From Clostridium cibarium (GTDB lineage: Bacteria > Bacillota > Clostridia > Clostridiales > Clostridiaceae): 64,000 nucleotides of DNA. The stretch is from NCBI RefSeq assembly GCF_014836335.1, contig NZ_JACSRA010000008.1, positions 62,001 to 126,000 on the forward strand. Direction: 5' to 3'. This document shows, piece by piece, positions 17,118-26,426 of this stretch. The notes under the pieces were generated by a model that was given only the letters and a program-made list of their open reading frames with translations, ran no database searches and was not told the DNA's origin. The position numbers and the translations under genes were made by a program. Each line of letters begins with the position of its first letter. The stretch's first letter is position 1.

Positions 17118-17897
17118 TCACCTCCATCGGCTTTTTGCTTGTATTTTAAGCTCCGTAAAATCCGCACCTACAGGAGTAATCGTCACAGTATTGTTGCCCT
17201 TACGAAGTACAGGGAAATTGAGTTCTTGCATAAGCGGTAGACCGTTACGGAGTGTTTCGCCGCTAGTATCAACGACCTTTGCTGTGACCTTTCCTGTATC
17301 AATTATTAATGTTTCACCATCATACAAAGGACCAATAACACGAATTTCTTCATTGTTAGTCTGAATGGAAACATATGTGTTTGTTCCTGATGGAATTATT
17401 CCTTTTATCAAGTACACAGGTTCGGAGTCGGCATTGCCTTTAAGCCTTGTAACGGTATTTTCTCCCTCGGCTGTTATGGTATAGGTTTCATCCGTTAAAG
17501 CGTAGGCATGGGGATCTGGGCAAACAAATTTCAAATCAAATGCACCGGCTGAAAGAATGAGTCTGTCACAGTCTACAGTTTCTGACAGACGGGCAGTGAA
17601 ATAACGGTCAGGTACATCGTCCAACACAAGTTGTTGCACCCCACGTTCAGGATTTAGCCAATCAGCAAGGCTATCCATAACAGATACCAGTTTAGAAAAT
17701 TTATATTGTGGGTAGACATTGCAATGAACTGTGATTATTTTCTCTGCAATATCGCTACCAAAGTCAGCTACACCAGGCTTGCCAGGTATCGTTACAAAGG
17801 AGTTTCGCAATGAGGGTGATGCTTGCCAGTTTGTCAGCCTAGCCTTGATATTCATTGATTGCGATGATATGCCGTTAAATGTGAACCCCATTTTCAT
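17118..17897 (-). CDS. Distal tail protein (Dit)
   Basis: 259 residues (ATG 17891 is an alternative start with AGGAGG better spaced). The N-terminal half (FTFNGISSQSMNIKARL ... SLRNSFVTIPGKPG) is the Siphovirus tail-component domain that forms the hexameric ring linking tail tube and tip. VCPDPHAYA (about residue 130) begins the galectin-like C-terminal domain. Gene order tape measure, Dit, tail tip supports the call. Confidence 0.85.
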   Translation of the reverse strand: MKMGFTFNGISSQSMNIKARLTNWQASPSLRNSFVTIPGKPGVADFGSDIAEKIITVHCNVYPQYKFSKLVSVMDSLADWLNPERGVQQLVLDDVPDRYFTARLSETVDCDRLILSAGAFDLKFVCPDPHAYALTDETYTITAEGENTVTRLKGNADSEPVYLIKGIIPSGTNTYVSIQTNNEEIRVIGPLYDGETLIIDTGKVTAKVVDTSGETLRNGLPLMQELNFPVLRKGNNTVTITPVGADFTELKIQAKSRWR

Positions 17898-17906
17898 CCT
17901 CCTTCC

Positions 17907-20363
17907 TTAAGCGGGATTGAAGCGTCCTTGCGCCCTCGAGCCGGTTTCCATCAAGTTGTACAGTTCCTGTGAAATCCTGCGGATATCGTCCTCGGATCGA
18001 ACTATCATCTGCTGTATGGTGATAAGCGAACCACCAAAACCCCCAGTACCGACTGACCCATTGACAGAACTGCTAAGGTTTATACCTGGTGTGTCAAAGT
18101 CTGTGGGGATAGCATTTTGCATATCCTCACCAACCTGCGCCATCGTCTTCTCAAAGCCTTGCCCAAGCCCCTGTGCCATATTGTCACCAAGTCCTGCAAA
18201 AAGTGCAGAAGGTGAGCGAATGCCAAAGAAGTTTTTGATTTTATCCACCACACCACCGAAGAAACCGGATATTTTCCCCCAGAGCCATGCACCCGCATCA
18301 GAGATTCCCTGCCATAGACCCTTAATAAGATTGCCACCAACGTGAGCCATCTGCCCAATTGAACCCGTAAAACCCTTAACTAAAGCTGTGATTATCTGTG
18401 GGACAGCTTTGACAACCTCTACGATAATAGTAGGTAGGTTTTTAATCAGTGATACTAAAAGTTGTATACCCGCCTGAATTATCTGCGGGATACTGCCAAT
18501 AATTGCATTGACAAGCGAGGTAATAATCTTAGGTATCGCTGCCACCACAATAGTAATGATGATTGGTAAATTTTGAATTAAGGCAATCAACAGATTCACC
18601 CCGGCATCAATTATTTGGGGGATTGAGCCAAGTATCGCCGTAACTAAACCATCAATTATCTGTGGGATTGCAGCAACTATTGCTGCAATGATTTCCGGCA
18701 ATGCTTCAACTAGTGACACCAAAAGCTGTATACCTGCATCGATAATCTGCGGAATGGCGCCAATGATAAAGTCAACTAAAGCGGTAATGATGGCGGGTAA
18801 TGCGGCAATTAACTGCGGAATAGCGGCAATTAGACCTTGGGCAAGCCCCATAATAAGCTGAAAGGCTGCCTCCAGTATCATTGGCAAGTTGTCAGTTAAT
18901 CCTTGTACAATCTGTGTTACTGCAAGAACCGTTGCTGGTATGAGTTGTGGTAAAGCCAAACCGATGCCTTCTACAAGTGCAGTGACCAGTTCCACTGCAG
19001 CATTAATCAGGAGTGGAAGATTATCGATCAATGCCCCAACAATCGTCATTACAGCTTCAACAGTAGCCGGAATAAGTTCTGGTAAAAGATTCAGAATTGC
19101 CTCCAGTACTTGAGAAAACAGTTCTGTTACAGTGCCAAGAAGCATAGGAAGCAAGTCGCCTACCGCTGATAATATCGCACCTGTTGCCGTAGGTAAGGCG
19201 GCTACAATATTCTCTAAAACTGGGACAATATTAGCAACAACCGATTGGAATGCATCTACAAGATTCTGTGTCAAATTCGTCATATCTGCATCGGCATTGC
19301 CAAGTCCTGCTGTAAACGAGCCGAGTGCGGCTTGGAGTAGACCCAGCGAACCTGTGACGGTTTCTGTTGATTCACGGGCAAAGTTGCCTGCATACTGCTC
19401 TGTGTTCTCAAAGAACATCTGCATGGCTACTTCAGCTTTTTCCGCTTGTGTTGCGGTGTTCCAAGTGAAATCCAGCCCTTTTGCAAGTGCGTAGGCTTCG
19501 ATATTGGTAGCGTTCATAGCAACACCCAGATTATCCATCATATCAAAGTTACCCTTTGCCGCACCTGTGACCGCCTCCAGTGCAGAGGACATATCAATAC
19601 CCATAACAGATGCCATATCCGCCGCTCGTTGCATAGCCTTTTCAGTTAGCTCAAGACTTCTCTGTTGCTGTATACCAGAGCCTTGGAACAATGCGCCCAT
19701 TTTGTTTGCCGTAGCAAGATACTCACTTTGGGAAACACCGAGATTTTTGTAAGCCTCTTCACCAGTTTTTTGAATGGATGCGGCATATTGACCGAATACC
19801 GCCTCAGAGCCACCGAGATTCTGTTCTAACTCTCCGAACTGAGCAACTACCTCTTTGCCTAGCTTTATAGCAGCGGCTCCTGCTGCAACAGCAACTGTAC
19901 CCATCGCCACACCGATGCCTTTAAGGACACCGCCTAGCTTCTCAAACTTGCTACCGGCCTCATCTGCACTATTCCCTGTATCCTCAAGTTCCTCTCCAAG
20001 ATCATCTGCTTCATCAGCTGCATCTCCTAGCTCTCGTTCCATATCGTTGAGTTGGGCTTTTGCATTATTCAGCTGAATAGCCCAATTTTGTGTACGCCTG
20101 TCATTCTCGCCAAAGCTCTCAGAAGCATTTTTTAGAGCAGCTTCTAACGTAGAGATTTTATCCTTCTGTGCCTCAATAGCCTTGTTCAGAACTTCGTTTC
20201 GAGCGGTTATCGCCTGAACACTTTTATCATTTTTATCAAATTCCGAGGATACGAGTTTCATCTCACTACCTAGAACCTTAAAGGACTGATTGATATCACG
20301 AAGGGCGTTCTTAAATTCTTTTTCTCCCTCAATGCCAATCTTTAAGCCAAAATTATCAGCCAT
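17907..20363 (-). CDS. Tape measure protein
   Basis: 818 residues. Residues 1-130 are a coiled coil (QSFKVLGSEMKLVSSEFDKNDKSVQ). A TP901-type domain follows (VAVAAGAAAIKLGKEV...FGELEQNLGGSEAVFGQYA). A long hydrophobic stretch ends in three exact-length 44-residue tandem repeats (about residues 537-668, each opening IPQII-AG--LL), then a small GNLIKGLWQGI segment. It sets tail length and acts in DNA ejection; by the usual 0.15 nm per residue, the tail would be about 120 nm. ATG 20363 follows GGAGGGCG. Confidence 0.92.
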   Translation of the reverse strand: MADNFGLKIGIEGEKEFKNALRDINQSFKVLGSEMKLVSSEFDKNDKSVQAITARNEVLNKAIEAQKDKISTLEAALKNASESFGENDRRTQNWAIQLNNAKAQLNDMERELGDAADEADDLGEELEDTGNSADEAGSKFEKLGGVLKGIGVAMGTVAVAAGAAAIKLGKEVVAQFGELEQNLGGSEAVFGQYAASIQKTGEEAYKNLGVSQSEYLATANKMGALFQGSGIQQQRSLELTEKAMQRAADMASVMGIDMSSALEAVTGAAKGNFDMMDNLGVAMNATNIEAYALAKGLDFTWNTATQAEKAEVAMQMFFENTEQYAGNFARESTETVTGSLGLLQAALGSFTAGLGNADADMTNLTQNLVDAFQSVVANIVPVLENIVAALPTATGAILSAVGDLLPMLLGTVTELFSQVLEAILNLLPELIPATVEAVMTIVGALIDNLPLLINAAVELVTALVEGIGLALPQLIPATVLAVTQIVQGLTDNLPMILEAAFQLIMGLAQGLIAAIPQLIAALPAIITALVDFIIGAIPQIIDAGIQLLVSLVEALPEIIAAIVAAIPQIIDGLVTAILGSIPQIIDAGVNLLIALIQNLPIIITIVVAAIPKIITSLVNAIIGSIPQIIQAGIQLLVSLIKNLPTIIVEVVKAVPQIITALVKGFTGSIGQMAHVGGNLIKGLWQGISDAGAWLWGKISGFFGGVVDKIKNFFGIRSPSALFAGLGDNMAQGLGQGFEKTMAQVGEDMQNAIPTDFDTPGINLSSSVNGSVGTGGFGGSLITIQQMIVRSEDDIRRISQELYNLMETGSRAQGRFNPA

Positions 20364-20381
20364 ATGTTAACGCCCTCCTTT

Positions 20382-20588
20382 CTAATTCAATCCTTCGGGG
20401 ATTATGTCCTCAATGAAGAGTTCTCGCTTCCGGTTAGCAAGCCCCAAGAACTGGCGATGACAATCCCACAAGTCCATGAGAAGCCCTAATGGTGTGAGCC
20501 ACGTTTCTTCCTCAGTACGGTTCAGATGAACTGTTCCGTAATAAAGAAGCCGAGTAAACAATTCATCATCGCTTACTCGGCCTTGATG
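20382..20588 (-). CDS. Tail assembly chaperone -1 frameshift extension (GT-like)
   Basis: An ORF without its own good start fills the gap between the chaperone and tape measure genes. It encodes about 68 residues ending LFIEDIIPEGLN. It is in the -1 frame relative to the upstream gene. The overlap carries a perfect A_AAA_AAC slippery heptamer (minus strand, 20588-20594) five codons before the upstream stop at 20573. The fused product would be about 191 residues. Frameshifted tail chaperones in exactly this position are universal in long-tailed phages (lambda G/GT). Confidence 0.8.
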   Translation of the reverse strand, partial: HQGRVSDDELFTRLLYYGTVHLNRTEEETWLTPLGLLMDLWDCHRQFLGLANRKRELFIEDIIPEGLN

Positions 20589-20956
20589 TTTTTTGGGTGA
20601 TCTTCACTTTCAATATTTCTCTTTGTGCCTTTAAACATGGCTTCTGTAATGGCACTTTTATAAGTTGCGAGTTCTAGTGGTGAGGTGAGCAGTTCCACCT
20701 CATCCTCAGTCAACACATCCTTTGGGGCTTCTTTATTTTTCAGGTTGTAAATGAGAATGGATTGGTTTGCCAAGAGAGTAATAAGCCATATTATCTCATC
20801 CAAAGCCATCTCAAAGTTTTCAGATTTCAGCAGTTTCTCGCCCAGATTCTCCAAACCACCATAGCGTCGGGCAATTTCTTTGGTAGCCTTGGTCGTGAGG
20901 ATAAGCTCATGTTCCTGTCCGCCAATATTAATCATTGCACTTCTTTCGTTATCCAT
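20573..20956 (-). CDS. Tail assembly chaperone (G-like)
   Basis: 127 residues (MINIGGQEHELILTTKATKEIARRYGG...), alpha-helical and matching the small tail chaperone between the major tail protein and the tape measure gene. It keeps the tape measure protein soluble during tail assembly. Its 3' end HPKNIKAE contains the slippery AAAAAAC that allows a -1 shift into the 68-codon downstream frame. A 4-bp gap separates it from the major tail gene upstream. Confidence 0.8.
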   Translation of the reverse strand: MDNERSAMINIGGQEHELILTTKATKEIARRYGGLENLGEKLLKSENFEMALDEIIWLITLLANQSILIYNLKNKEAPKDVLTEDEVELLTSPLELATYKSAITEAMFKGTKRNIESEDHPKNIKAE

Positions 20957-20958
20957 CC

Positions 20959-21558
20959 TTATTCACCTCCACCAGAAACAGCAAAAACAGGTTCATAGAC
21001 TTCCGTGTACCAACCACTGATAGTAGCTGGTAAAACTCCTTCATCATCTGCATTGACCTCCGCTTTCCACGGATGATTGCCGTTTCCATCTAATTTATTT
21101 CTGCGCGATACAGTTCCCTCAATGGTTGGCGTGGAAAAAGTGATAGAATCTCCCTTTGTAGCTAGATTGGTGGAGGGAACACCAAACTTTACCCTGTATA
21201 GCCAGAAATAGCGGTATTGCCCATTTGCCTTTTTTGCTCGAAAGCCGATAGCAACAGGGCTACCTCCATCCTCACTAGCGGAAATAAGTACCCCATTATC
21301 ATCCGTAGTTGCTCCTGTAAGACTCTCAGCTGCTTTACGTCCAATGTCATCCACACCAAGGGAGAGTGTTCCGTTTCTGAATTCTTTTATAATCTCTGCC
21401 GCTCCGTCATCAGCGTAAAGGGTGGCCTCCGCAAGCTCAATGGATAGCTCTGCAGAGATGGCCTTTGCCAACATAACGGGCGTACCATATGTTTCGTCTC
21501 CACTTTCGTCCTCTGTGATGGGAGCATAATAGAGACGGTCAAGTCCAATCGTTGCCAT
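20959..21558 (-). CDS. Major tail tube protein
   Basis: 199 residues from ATG 21558 (GGAGGTTTGATT before it). It begins ATIGLDRLYYAPITEDESGDETYG, typical of the phi13/TP901-like major tail protein family. The interior GFRAKKANGQYRYFWLYRVKFGVPS and a final Ig-like YTEVYEPVFAV fit a tube protein. It polymerises into the tail tube. Position after the tail-completion gene agrees. Confidence 0.85.
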   Translation of the reverse strand: MATIGLDRLYYAPITEDESGDETYGTPVMLAKAISAELSIELAEATLYADDGAAEIIKEFRNGTLSLGVDDIGRKAAESLTGATTDDNGVLISASEDGGSPVAIGFRAKKANGQYRYFWLYRVKFGVPSTNLATKGDSITFSTPTIEGTVSRRNKLDGNGNHPWKAEVNADDEGVLPATISGWYTEVYEPVFAVSGGGE

Positions 21559-21560
21559 AA

Positions 21561-21905
21561 TCAAACCTCCTGTAATTCATATTCTTTTGCCACATCAATG
21601 GCATAATGATGGTAGTCCGTGTCATCCTCATGTCCAATATAACGACGGTCCGTCACGGTAAAGTCTGCATCCAGGAACGCACGGACAAGCTGATTCTTTC
21701 GTACTTGATAGTTATTTTTGCTAAATAACGATAGCCGTGCTTCCTGTATCTCAAACTGTGGACGATTGTCTGCGTGAACATCAAAGGTATCCGCAAGAGG
21801 TGTGATAACAACATACTCATCAGGGGCTTTGTCCTTGAACACACCAGTTTCCACAAGAATACCTAAACCATCCACAATTCTATTTAGTTCCAATAAAATA
21901 CTCAT
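21561..21905 (-). CDS. Tail completion/terminator protein
   Basis: 114 residues resembling the minor tail/tail-terminator slot protein of HK97-like siphophages (ILLELNRIVDGLGILVETGVF...DEYVVITPLADTFDVHADN). It presumably caps the tail tube and joins it to the head. It overlaps the HK97-gp10 gene by 4 bp. Confidence 0.65.
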   Translation of the reverse strand: MSILLELNRIVDGLGILVETGVFKDKAPDEYVVITPLADTFDVHADNRPQFEIQEARLSLFSKNNYQVRKNQLVRAFLDADFTVTDRRYIGHEDDTDYHHYAIDVAKEYELQEV

Positions 21906-22333
21906 AGGCTGTTAATCTCCTCATCCAGTTTGGCAGTCATTGCCTCCACACACTGCTTTCTTGATTTAGATTTTGCAGGTTTTAGAAATGGCTTTGCTGG
22001 CTGCCCATGCTTACCATATTCAATGATATTAGCAATCTTGGCATTGCTACCACCATCGCTTCTGGGTTCTGAAAATCCAACCTTGACATTGTAATTACCT
22101 TTACGGTCTTGTTTTGCTGAAGTAACACCAAGGGAGGATACAAGTTCTCCCGTGGATTTGGACGGGTATTTTGTTCCCTTTCCAACGACAGAGCGTAGGT
22201 TATCCTTAACTTTCGCAAGCACCACTTCGCCACCAACTTCCAGCACCTTGGGGATAATAACATCGGTTTGCTCAGCCAATTTGGATACCTTAAGAAGAAA
22301 GTCCTCGGGCATTCTTACATCCACTTTAGCCAT
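21902..22333 (-). CDS. HK97 gp10-like minor tail protein
   Basis: 143 residues, basic. DVIIPKVLEVGGEVVLAKVKDNL followed by YPSKSTGELVSSLGVTSAKQD and a final GKHGQPAKPFLKPAKSKSRKQ are diagnostic for the HK97-gp10_like family of head-tail joining proteins. It overlaps its neighbours on both sides by a few bases. Confidence 0.85.
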   Translation of the reverse strand: MAKVDVRMPEDFLLKVSKLAEQTDVIIPKVLEVGGEVVLAKVKDNLRSVVGKGTKYPSKSTGELVSSLGVTSAKQDRKGNYNVKVGFSEPRSDGGSNAKIANIIEYGKHGQPAKPFLKPAKSKSRKQCVEAMTAKLDEEINSL

Positions 22334-22661
22334 TCGATGCCACCACCTTTTTTGCTAAAACCTCAATATACATTCCTCGGCCTTTTACATCTTCTACACT
22401 AGTAATCTCATACCGTCCATCGCTATCTACAATGACCATTTTTGTGGTCACATGGATATCGGGAATCTTGCGAAAACAAAACAGAGCGGTTGCTTCAGAA
22501 AATACCGCCCTGTTTGCCCATTTCTCATTACCATGCCGTTCTTCCTTATATGCACGAACCGAAGCAACAATAGTGTCACTGGTTGTACCAAACCCCTCGC
22601 TATCCTTATTGTTTTCAACTGAAACGATATCGATGAAGGTGTTCATCTTTCCAAAACTCAT
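22326..22661 (-). CDS. Head closure / head-tail adaptor protein
   Basis: About 111 residues from ATG 22661 (GGGGTG upstream). MNTFIDIVSVENNKDSEGF...VRAYKEERHGNEKWANRAVFSEATALFCFRKIPDI matches phage head-closure (gp16/SPP1-like, Phage_H_T_join) proteins. It seals the filled head before tail attachment. It overlaps the stop of the preceding connector gene. Confidence 0.75.
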   Translation of the reverse strand: MSFGKMNTFIDIVSVENNKDSEGFGTTSDTIVASVRAYKEERHGNEKWANRAVFSEATALFCFRKIPDIHVTTKMVIVDSDGRYEITSVEDVKGRGMYIEVLAKKVVASNG

Positions 22662-22662
22662 G

Positions 22663-22983
22663 CTAAACACCCCACTCTCGGTCAAGCCGTAAAAGCAAGT
22701 TCACTGTGTTCCATACTTGTTGCCCCGCCTGTACACTATCAGCAAAGAAACCGGCCGTCGAGCCGTCCCTACTTTCATAGAAATGGCTCGACAACATAAT
22801 CACTGCTTGTTCTGTTGTTGGAGGCATGGCATGGGTTTCATAATAGTCTTCTGAAACGTGTTGATAGCTCTGTGCATATGAGACTGCAGCAGTGATATAT
22901 CCAATAAGGAGGGAATCATCTTGATCATGCGTTAAAATTAAGTTCGCTTTAACTTTTGGCAAAAGATTATCTGCCACTGCCAT
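22663..22983 (-). CDS. Head-tail connector (gp6/gp15-like)
   Basis: 106 residues, helical. LLPKVKANLILTHDQDDSLLIGYITAAVSYAQSYQHVS is the HK97 gp6-like DNA-packaging connector signature, and TEQAVIMLSSHFYESRDG follows. It forms the adaptor ring under the portal. Confidence 0.85.
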   Translation of the reverse strand: MAVADNLLPKVKANLILTHDQDDSLLIGYITAAVSYAQSYQHVSEDYYETHAMPPTTEQAVIMLSSHFYESRDGSTAGFFADSVQAGQQVWNTVNLLLRLDREWGV

Positions 22984-23009
22984 ACCACCAACCTCCTTTA
23001 CGTTCCACC

Positions 23010-23222
23010 TTAGTCAGACTCCATAAGCCCCGCCGCTTTTAGTTTGGCAAGCAGAGCATTAAAGTCCGTAACTAAACCAGTAACATCGGTGGCTATACTG
23101 TCTGCCTGATTTTCAAGAACAGGAAGTCCCGTAACCGAGGCCCCCTCTTTAATTTCTAAAACACCACCGATAACAGTTTTTTCTCCGCCTTGTTCAGTAT
23201 AATTCTTCGCGTTATAACTCAT
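23010..23222 (-). CDS. Head fiber-like protein
   Basis: 70 residues beginning MSYNAKNYTEQGGEKTVIGG. The short motif E-QGG---VIGG-LEIKEGASVTGLP and a helical tail (DFNALLAKLKAAGLM) match the small phage head-fiber family found right after capsid genes. A surface decoration role is inferred. Confidence 0.7.
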   Translation of the reverse strand: MSYNAKNYTEQGGEKTVIGGVLEIKEGASVTGLPVLENQADSIATDVTGLVTDFNALLAKLKAAGLMESD

Positions 23223-23234
23223 AATGCACCTCCG

Positions 23235-24428
23235 TTAGGCTTTCTGTTGGAGTACCTTAACGGCCTCCGGTAAGATAAGCTTTCCGTCAACTCGTTGAGT
23301 CGCAATAAATCCTACTTGACCTGTGACAGCATAGAGTTCATTTAAGCGTTTGAATACTCGTCCTTGACGGTCTGCCACCCAGTAATAACTAAAATCACCG
23401 AATACCACAGTCTTTGCACCAGCTTCAGCAGTAGGTACATATGATGAGGTATACAGCGGGCGGTTAAGAATCGTATCAGGTGTTCCCGCTTGGATGGAAG
23501 GTTGCCATAGGTATTGCCCATTACCGTCTTTCAATTTACGAATAGCCTTTATAGTGGCATCGTTCATTACGAATACTGCCTTATTACGATACGGTGCTTT
23601 TAAGCTGTAGAATAAATCTAATACCTCATCCAAAGTGATGGCAGTGGCACTTGCCGCAGTAACACCAACTTGACCGCCGCCTGTGGCATTTAAAATCCCT
23701 GTTGGCTTACCTGTTCCATCACCTACAAAGAAGGCTTCCTCCTCCTTGTTACCAATGCGACGGGCAAATTCTCTTGTGATGTAGCTTTCGAGATTAAACA
23801 CGGAATCGTTTAGTAGCTCCTCAGAGACTTTAATCATCGTTGCTAGTTTATAAGCACCAATCGATACTTGACCGAAGCTGTCATCACTTTCTGGGATAGC
23901 TCCTTCTTCATCTATCCAGCTTGCTGTACCTTTGCTTGCAACAACAGGAATCTTACGGTCACCAGAAGATGTAGTGATTACATTAGCCAATCTACGGAAA
24001 ATATTTTCTTCCTCTAGAGCTTCTACTAGAGTACGTTCAAACTCATCTGGCACAAGGAATCCGCCTTCAGAATCAGTGCCAATCTTTAGAGCGTTTCTTA
24101 CTTCATAGCTAACATTGTCACGCATTGCATTCCAGAAAGCTCTTTTGTATTCAGCACTTGCACGACCGGTCTTTTCCTCTCCAGTTCTAGTAGGTTCATT
24201 GGTAATTGGGTTACTGGTCGCTTTCGACAGTTCCAAGTCGATAGATGCTTGGCGTTCCAAACGTTCAATTTCCTTACCAAGAGCCATCACATCGGCTTCC
24301 ATTTTTTCATAGGTTGTCGTGTCCTCGGCGGATAACAGTCCATCACCACCACGTTTTGAATCAAGGAATGCCTTTGCTGCGTCCCAAGCTTTAGCGCGTT
24401 TCTCACGCAATTCAAGAATTTTACTCAT
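23235..24428 (-). CDS. HK97-family major capsid protein
   Basis: 397 residues. Residues 1-100 are a charged coiled coil (KILELREKRAKAWDAAKAFL...ALGKEIERLERQAS), the scaffolding delta domain removed by the prohead protease. The remainder is the HK97 gp5 fold (NALKIGTDSEGGFLVPDEFERTLVEAL, TSSGDRKIPVV, GDGTGKPTGIL). It follows the protease gene by 19 bp, as usual. Confidence 0.93.
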   Translation of the reverse strand: MSKILELREKRAKAWDAAKAFLDSKRGGDGLLSAEDTTTYEKMEADVMALGKEIERLERQASIDLELSKATSNPITNEPTRTGEEKTGRASAEYKRAFWNAMRDNVSYEVRNALKIGTDSEGGFLVPDEFERTLVEALEEENIFRRLANVITTSSGDRKIPVVASKGTASWIDEEGAIPESDDSFGQVSIGAYKLATMIKVSEELLNDSVFNLESYITREFARRIGNKEEEAFFVGDGTGKPTGILNATGGGQVGVTAASATAITLDEVLDLFYSLKAPYRNKAVFVMNDATIKAIRKLKDGNGQYLWQPSIQAGTPDTILNRPLYTSSYVPTAEAGAKTVVFGDFSYYWVADRQGRVFKRLNELYAVTGQVGFIATQRVDGKLILPEAVKVLQQKA

Positions 24429-24447
24429 TGTTATTTCCTCCTTTAAA

Positions 24448-25137
24448 TTAGTGCAAAATTAAAGAAAGCCGCTTATCCAGCGACTCGATGGGTGTACCTG
24501 TTTTCTGTTTTGGTTGTTTTGGTAGTTTGCTAATAAGCGAGTTAGTAACCGCCATTCTGCTAAAGATAAGACTATCCGTCAAATCCGGTGTTTCACTTTC
24601 CATGAACATGATCTTGTCTGCAAAACCAAGTTCAATGGCTTTATTTGCATTCATCCATGATTCTGCATCCATCAGATGGGAGAGTTTTGTTCGGGAAAGA
24701 CCCGTTTTTAACTCATAGGCATTAATAATACTTTCCTTAACCTCATCTAATAGTGCTTTTGCTCGTAGCATTTCCTCACTGTCACCGATAGCAATAGTTG
24801 ATGGGTTATGAATCATAAGCATGGAAACCGGGGACATATATACATCTCCACCTGCCATTGCAATAACGGATGCCGCACTTGCCGCAAGTCCATCAATCTT
24901 TACAGTGACTTTTCCGGTATACTCCATCAGCATGTTATAAATCTGGGCTGCTGCGAACACATCACCGCCAGGGGAATTAATCCACACCGTAATATCGCCG
25001 GTGCCTGCCAGCAATTCATCTTTAAAAATCTTAGGTGTAACCTCATCCCCCCACCACGTTTCTTCGGATATCACTCCATTTAAATAGAGGGTACGTTCTT
25101 CATCAGAATCTCGCACCCAGTTCCAAAACTTCCTCAT
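24448..25137 (-). CDS. ClpP-like prohead protease
   Basis: 229 residues, S14-type fold. WINSPGGDVFAAAQIYNML forms the oxyanion region, GLAASAASVIAMAGG carries the nucleophilic Ser (around residue 88), MLMIHNPST carries the His (around residue 113), and the Asp lies in LMDAES. It matures the capsid by cutting off the scaffold domain. The gene abuts the portal gene. Confidence 0.9.
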   Translation of the reverse strand: MRKFWNWVRDSDEERTLYLNGVISEETWWGDEVTPKIFKDELLAGTGDITVWINSPGGDVFAAAQIYNMLMEYTGKVTVKIDGLAASAASVIAMAGGDVYMSPVSMLMIHNPSTIAIGDSEEMLRAKALLDEVKESIINAYELKTGLSRTKLSHLMDAESWMNANKAIELGFADKIMFMESETPDLTDSLIFSRMAVTNSLISKLPKQPKQKTGTPIESLDKRLSLILH

Positions 25138-26382
25138 TTACTGACCTCCTTCGGTTTTGGCAAACGCACCTGCGTCAGCCAGTTTTGTCATATTTCCGTT
25201 AACCAGATATAAATCGCCACCTTCCTCAGCTGGTATTCTGTTCATGTCCTCCAGTTCACGGATATCGTTGGCTGACATCCAGCCATTTTGACGACCTGTA
25301 GCGTAGCCATTCATACGACTTTGGTAATCACCACGAAGCAGACCGTCCAAATTGAACTTGATAAACAGTGAAGTTTTCTCAGAAGGCAAAATAAGCGATT
25401 GCTGGAGACTTTGTTCCCATCGCACCACCCACGGATCAAGGGTGTATTTTACAAACTCCAACGATTGCTGCTCAATATTGGAGAAACTAGACTTCTCAAG
25501 ATCACCCACCATATGGGGCGGTACTCGGAAAATCCTCGCAATCTCATTAATTTGGAATTTCCGTGTTTCAAGAAATTGCGCTTGTTCCGGCGGGATACCA
25601 ATGGCTTGAAACTTCATGCCTTCTTCCAACACAGCAATTTTGTGAGCGTTGCCTGTGCCTTGGTAGGCGCTATTCCAACTATCCTTGACCCTCTGTATAT
25701 CTTTGATTACTCCTGGGTGTTCCAGCACACCTCCGGGATTAGCACCATTGGCAAAGAATGCCGCACCGTACTCTTCAGTAGCAAGTGACATACCGATTGC
25801 ATTTTTCGCCATAGCGATAGGGCTATAACCAATGAGTCCATCAAAACCTAAGCCAGGAATGTGAAGAACTTCATCTTTACGGAGTGTGACATAGCCGCCT
25901 TTTGGGTTTAGGCCACTTTCATCCGTATCACGGTAATAGGTATAGACCAGCTCACCATTTGTTGCTCGACTAACCTCCATCTTGTTGGGGAGTAGGGGAT
26001 AAAGCGCCACTGCCTGCCCACGACCGTTTCTGACCACCTGTGCATAGGCATTTCCCCAAAGCAAAAGCTGACTCATCAGTGTTTCTCGAAACACAAATGA
26101 AGTCATCTCTGGATTTGGTTCATCATGAAGAAGGTAATACAGCGGGTGAAAAGGAATCTTTTCTTTACCTCCATCAGAACGATATCTAAATACATGGAGT
26201 GGCAATCCTGCAATCGCTTCAGCTAGTATCCTTACGCAGGCATACACTGCTGTTGCTTGCATTGCAGTACGCTCGTTCACTGTTTTGCCAGATGACGTAC
26301 CACCAAACAGGAAGGAAAATGCACTACCCACACGGTTTTGCGGTTTGTCCCTTGACCGAAACAGTCCTTTTATTAGATTCAT
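25138..26382 (-). CDS. HK97-family portal protein
   Basis: 414 residues from ATG 26382 (GGAGGTGACGCC upstream; frame opens at GTG 26391). Signature segments are MQATAVYACVRILAEAIAGLPLHVF, LLWGNAYAQVVRNG, FQINEIARIFRVPPHMVGDL and SFSNIEQQSLEFVKYTL. It forms the dodecameric ring through which DNA enters the head. Confidence 0.92.
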   Translation of the reverse strand: MNLIKGLFRSRDKPQNRVGSAFSFLFGGTSSGKTVNERTAMQATAVYACVRILAEAIAGLPLHVFRYRSDGGKEKIPFHPLYYLLHDEPNPEMTSFVFRETLMSQLLLWGNAYAQVVRNGRGQAVALYPLLPNKMEVSRATNGELVYTYYRDTDESGLNPKGGYVTLRKDEVLHIPGLGFDGLIGYSPIAMAKNAIGMSLATEEYGAAFFANGANPGGVLEHPGVIKDIQRVKDSWNSAYQGTGNAHKIAVLEEGMKFQAIGIPPEQAQFLETRKFQINEIARIFRVPPHMVGDLEKSSFSNIEQQSLEFVKYTLDPWVVRWEQSLQQSLILPSEKTSLFIKFNLDGLLRGDYQSRMNGYATGRQNGWMSANDIRELEDMNRIPAEEGGDLYLVNGNMTKLADAGAFAKTEGGQ

Positions 26383-26426
26383 AGGCGTCACCTCCGAATA
26401 TAAACATTGTTGTTAACCATTAAGGT

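Noticed and set aside
18360..18755. Regular DNA repeats resembling an array
   Set aside because: They encode the 44-residue tape-measure repeats; no spacer-repeat structure, so not CRISPR. No CRISPR array, tRNA or rRNA gene was recognised anywhere in the window.
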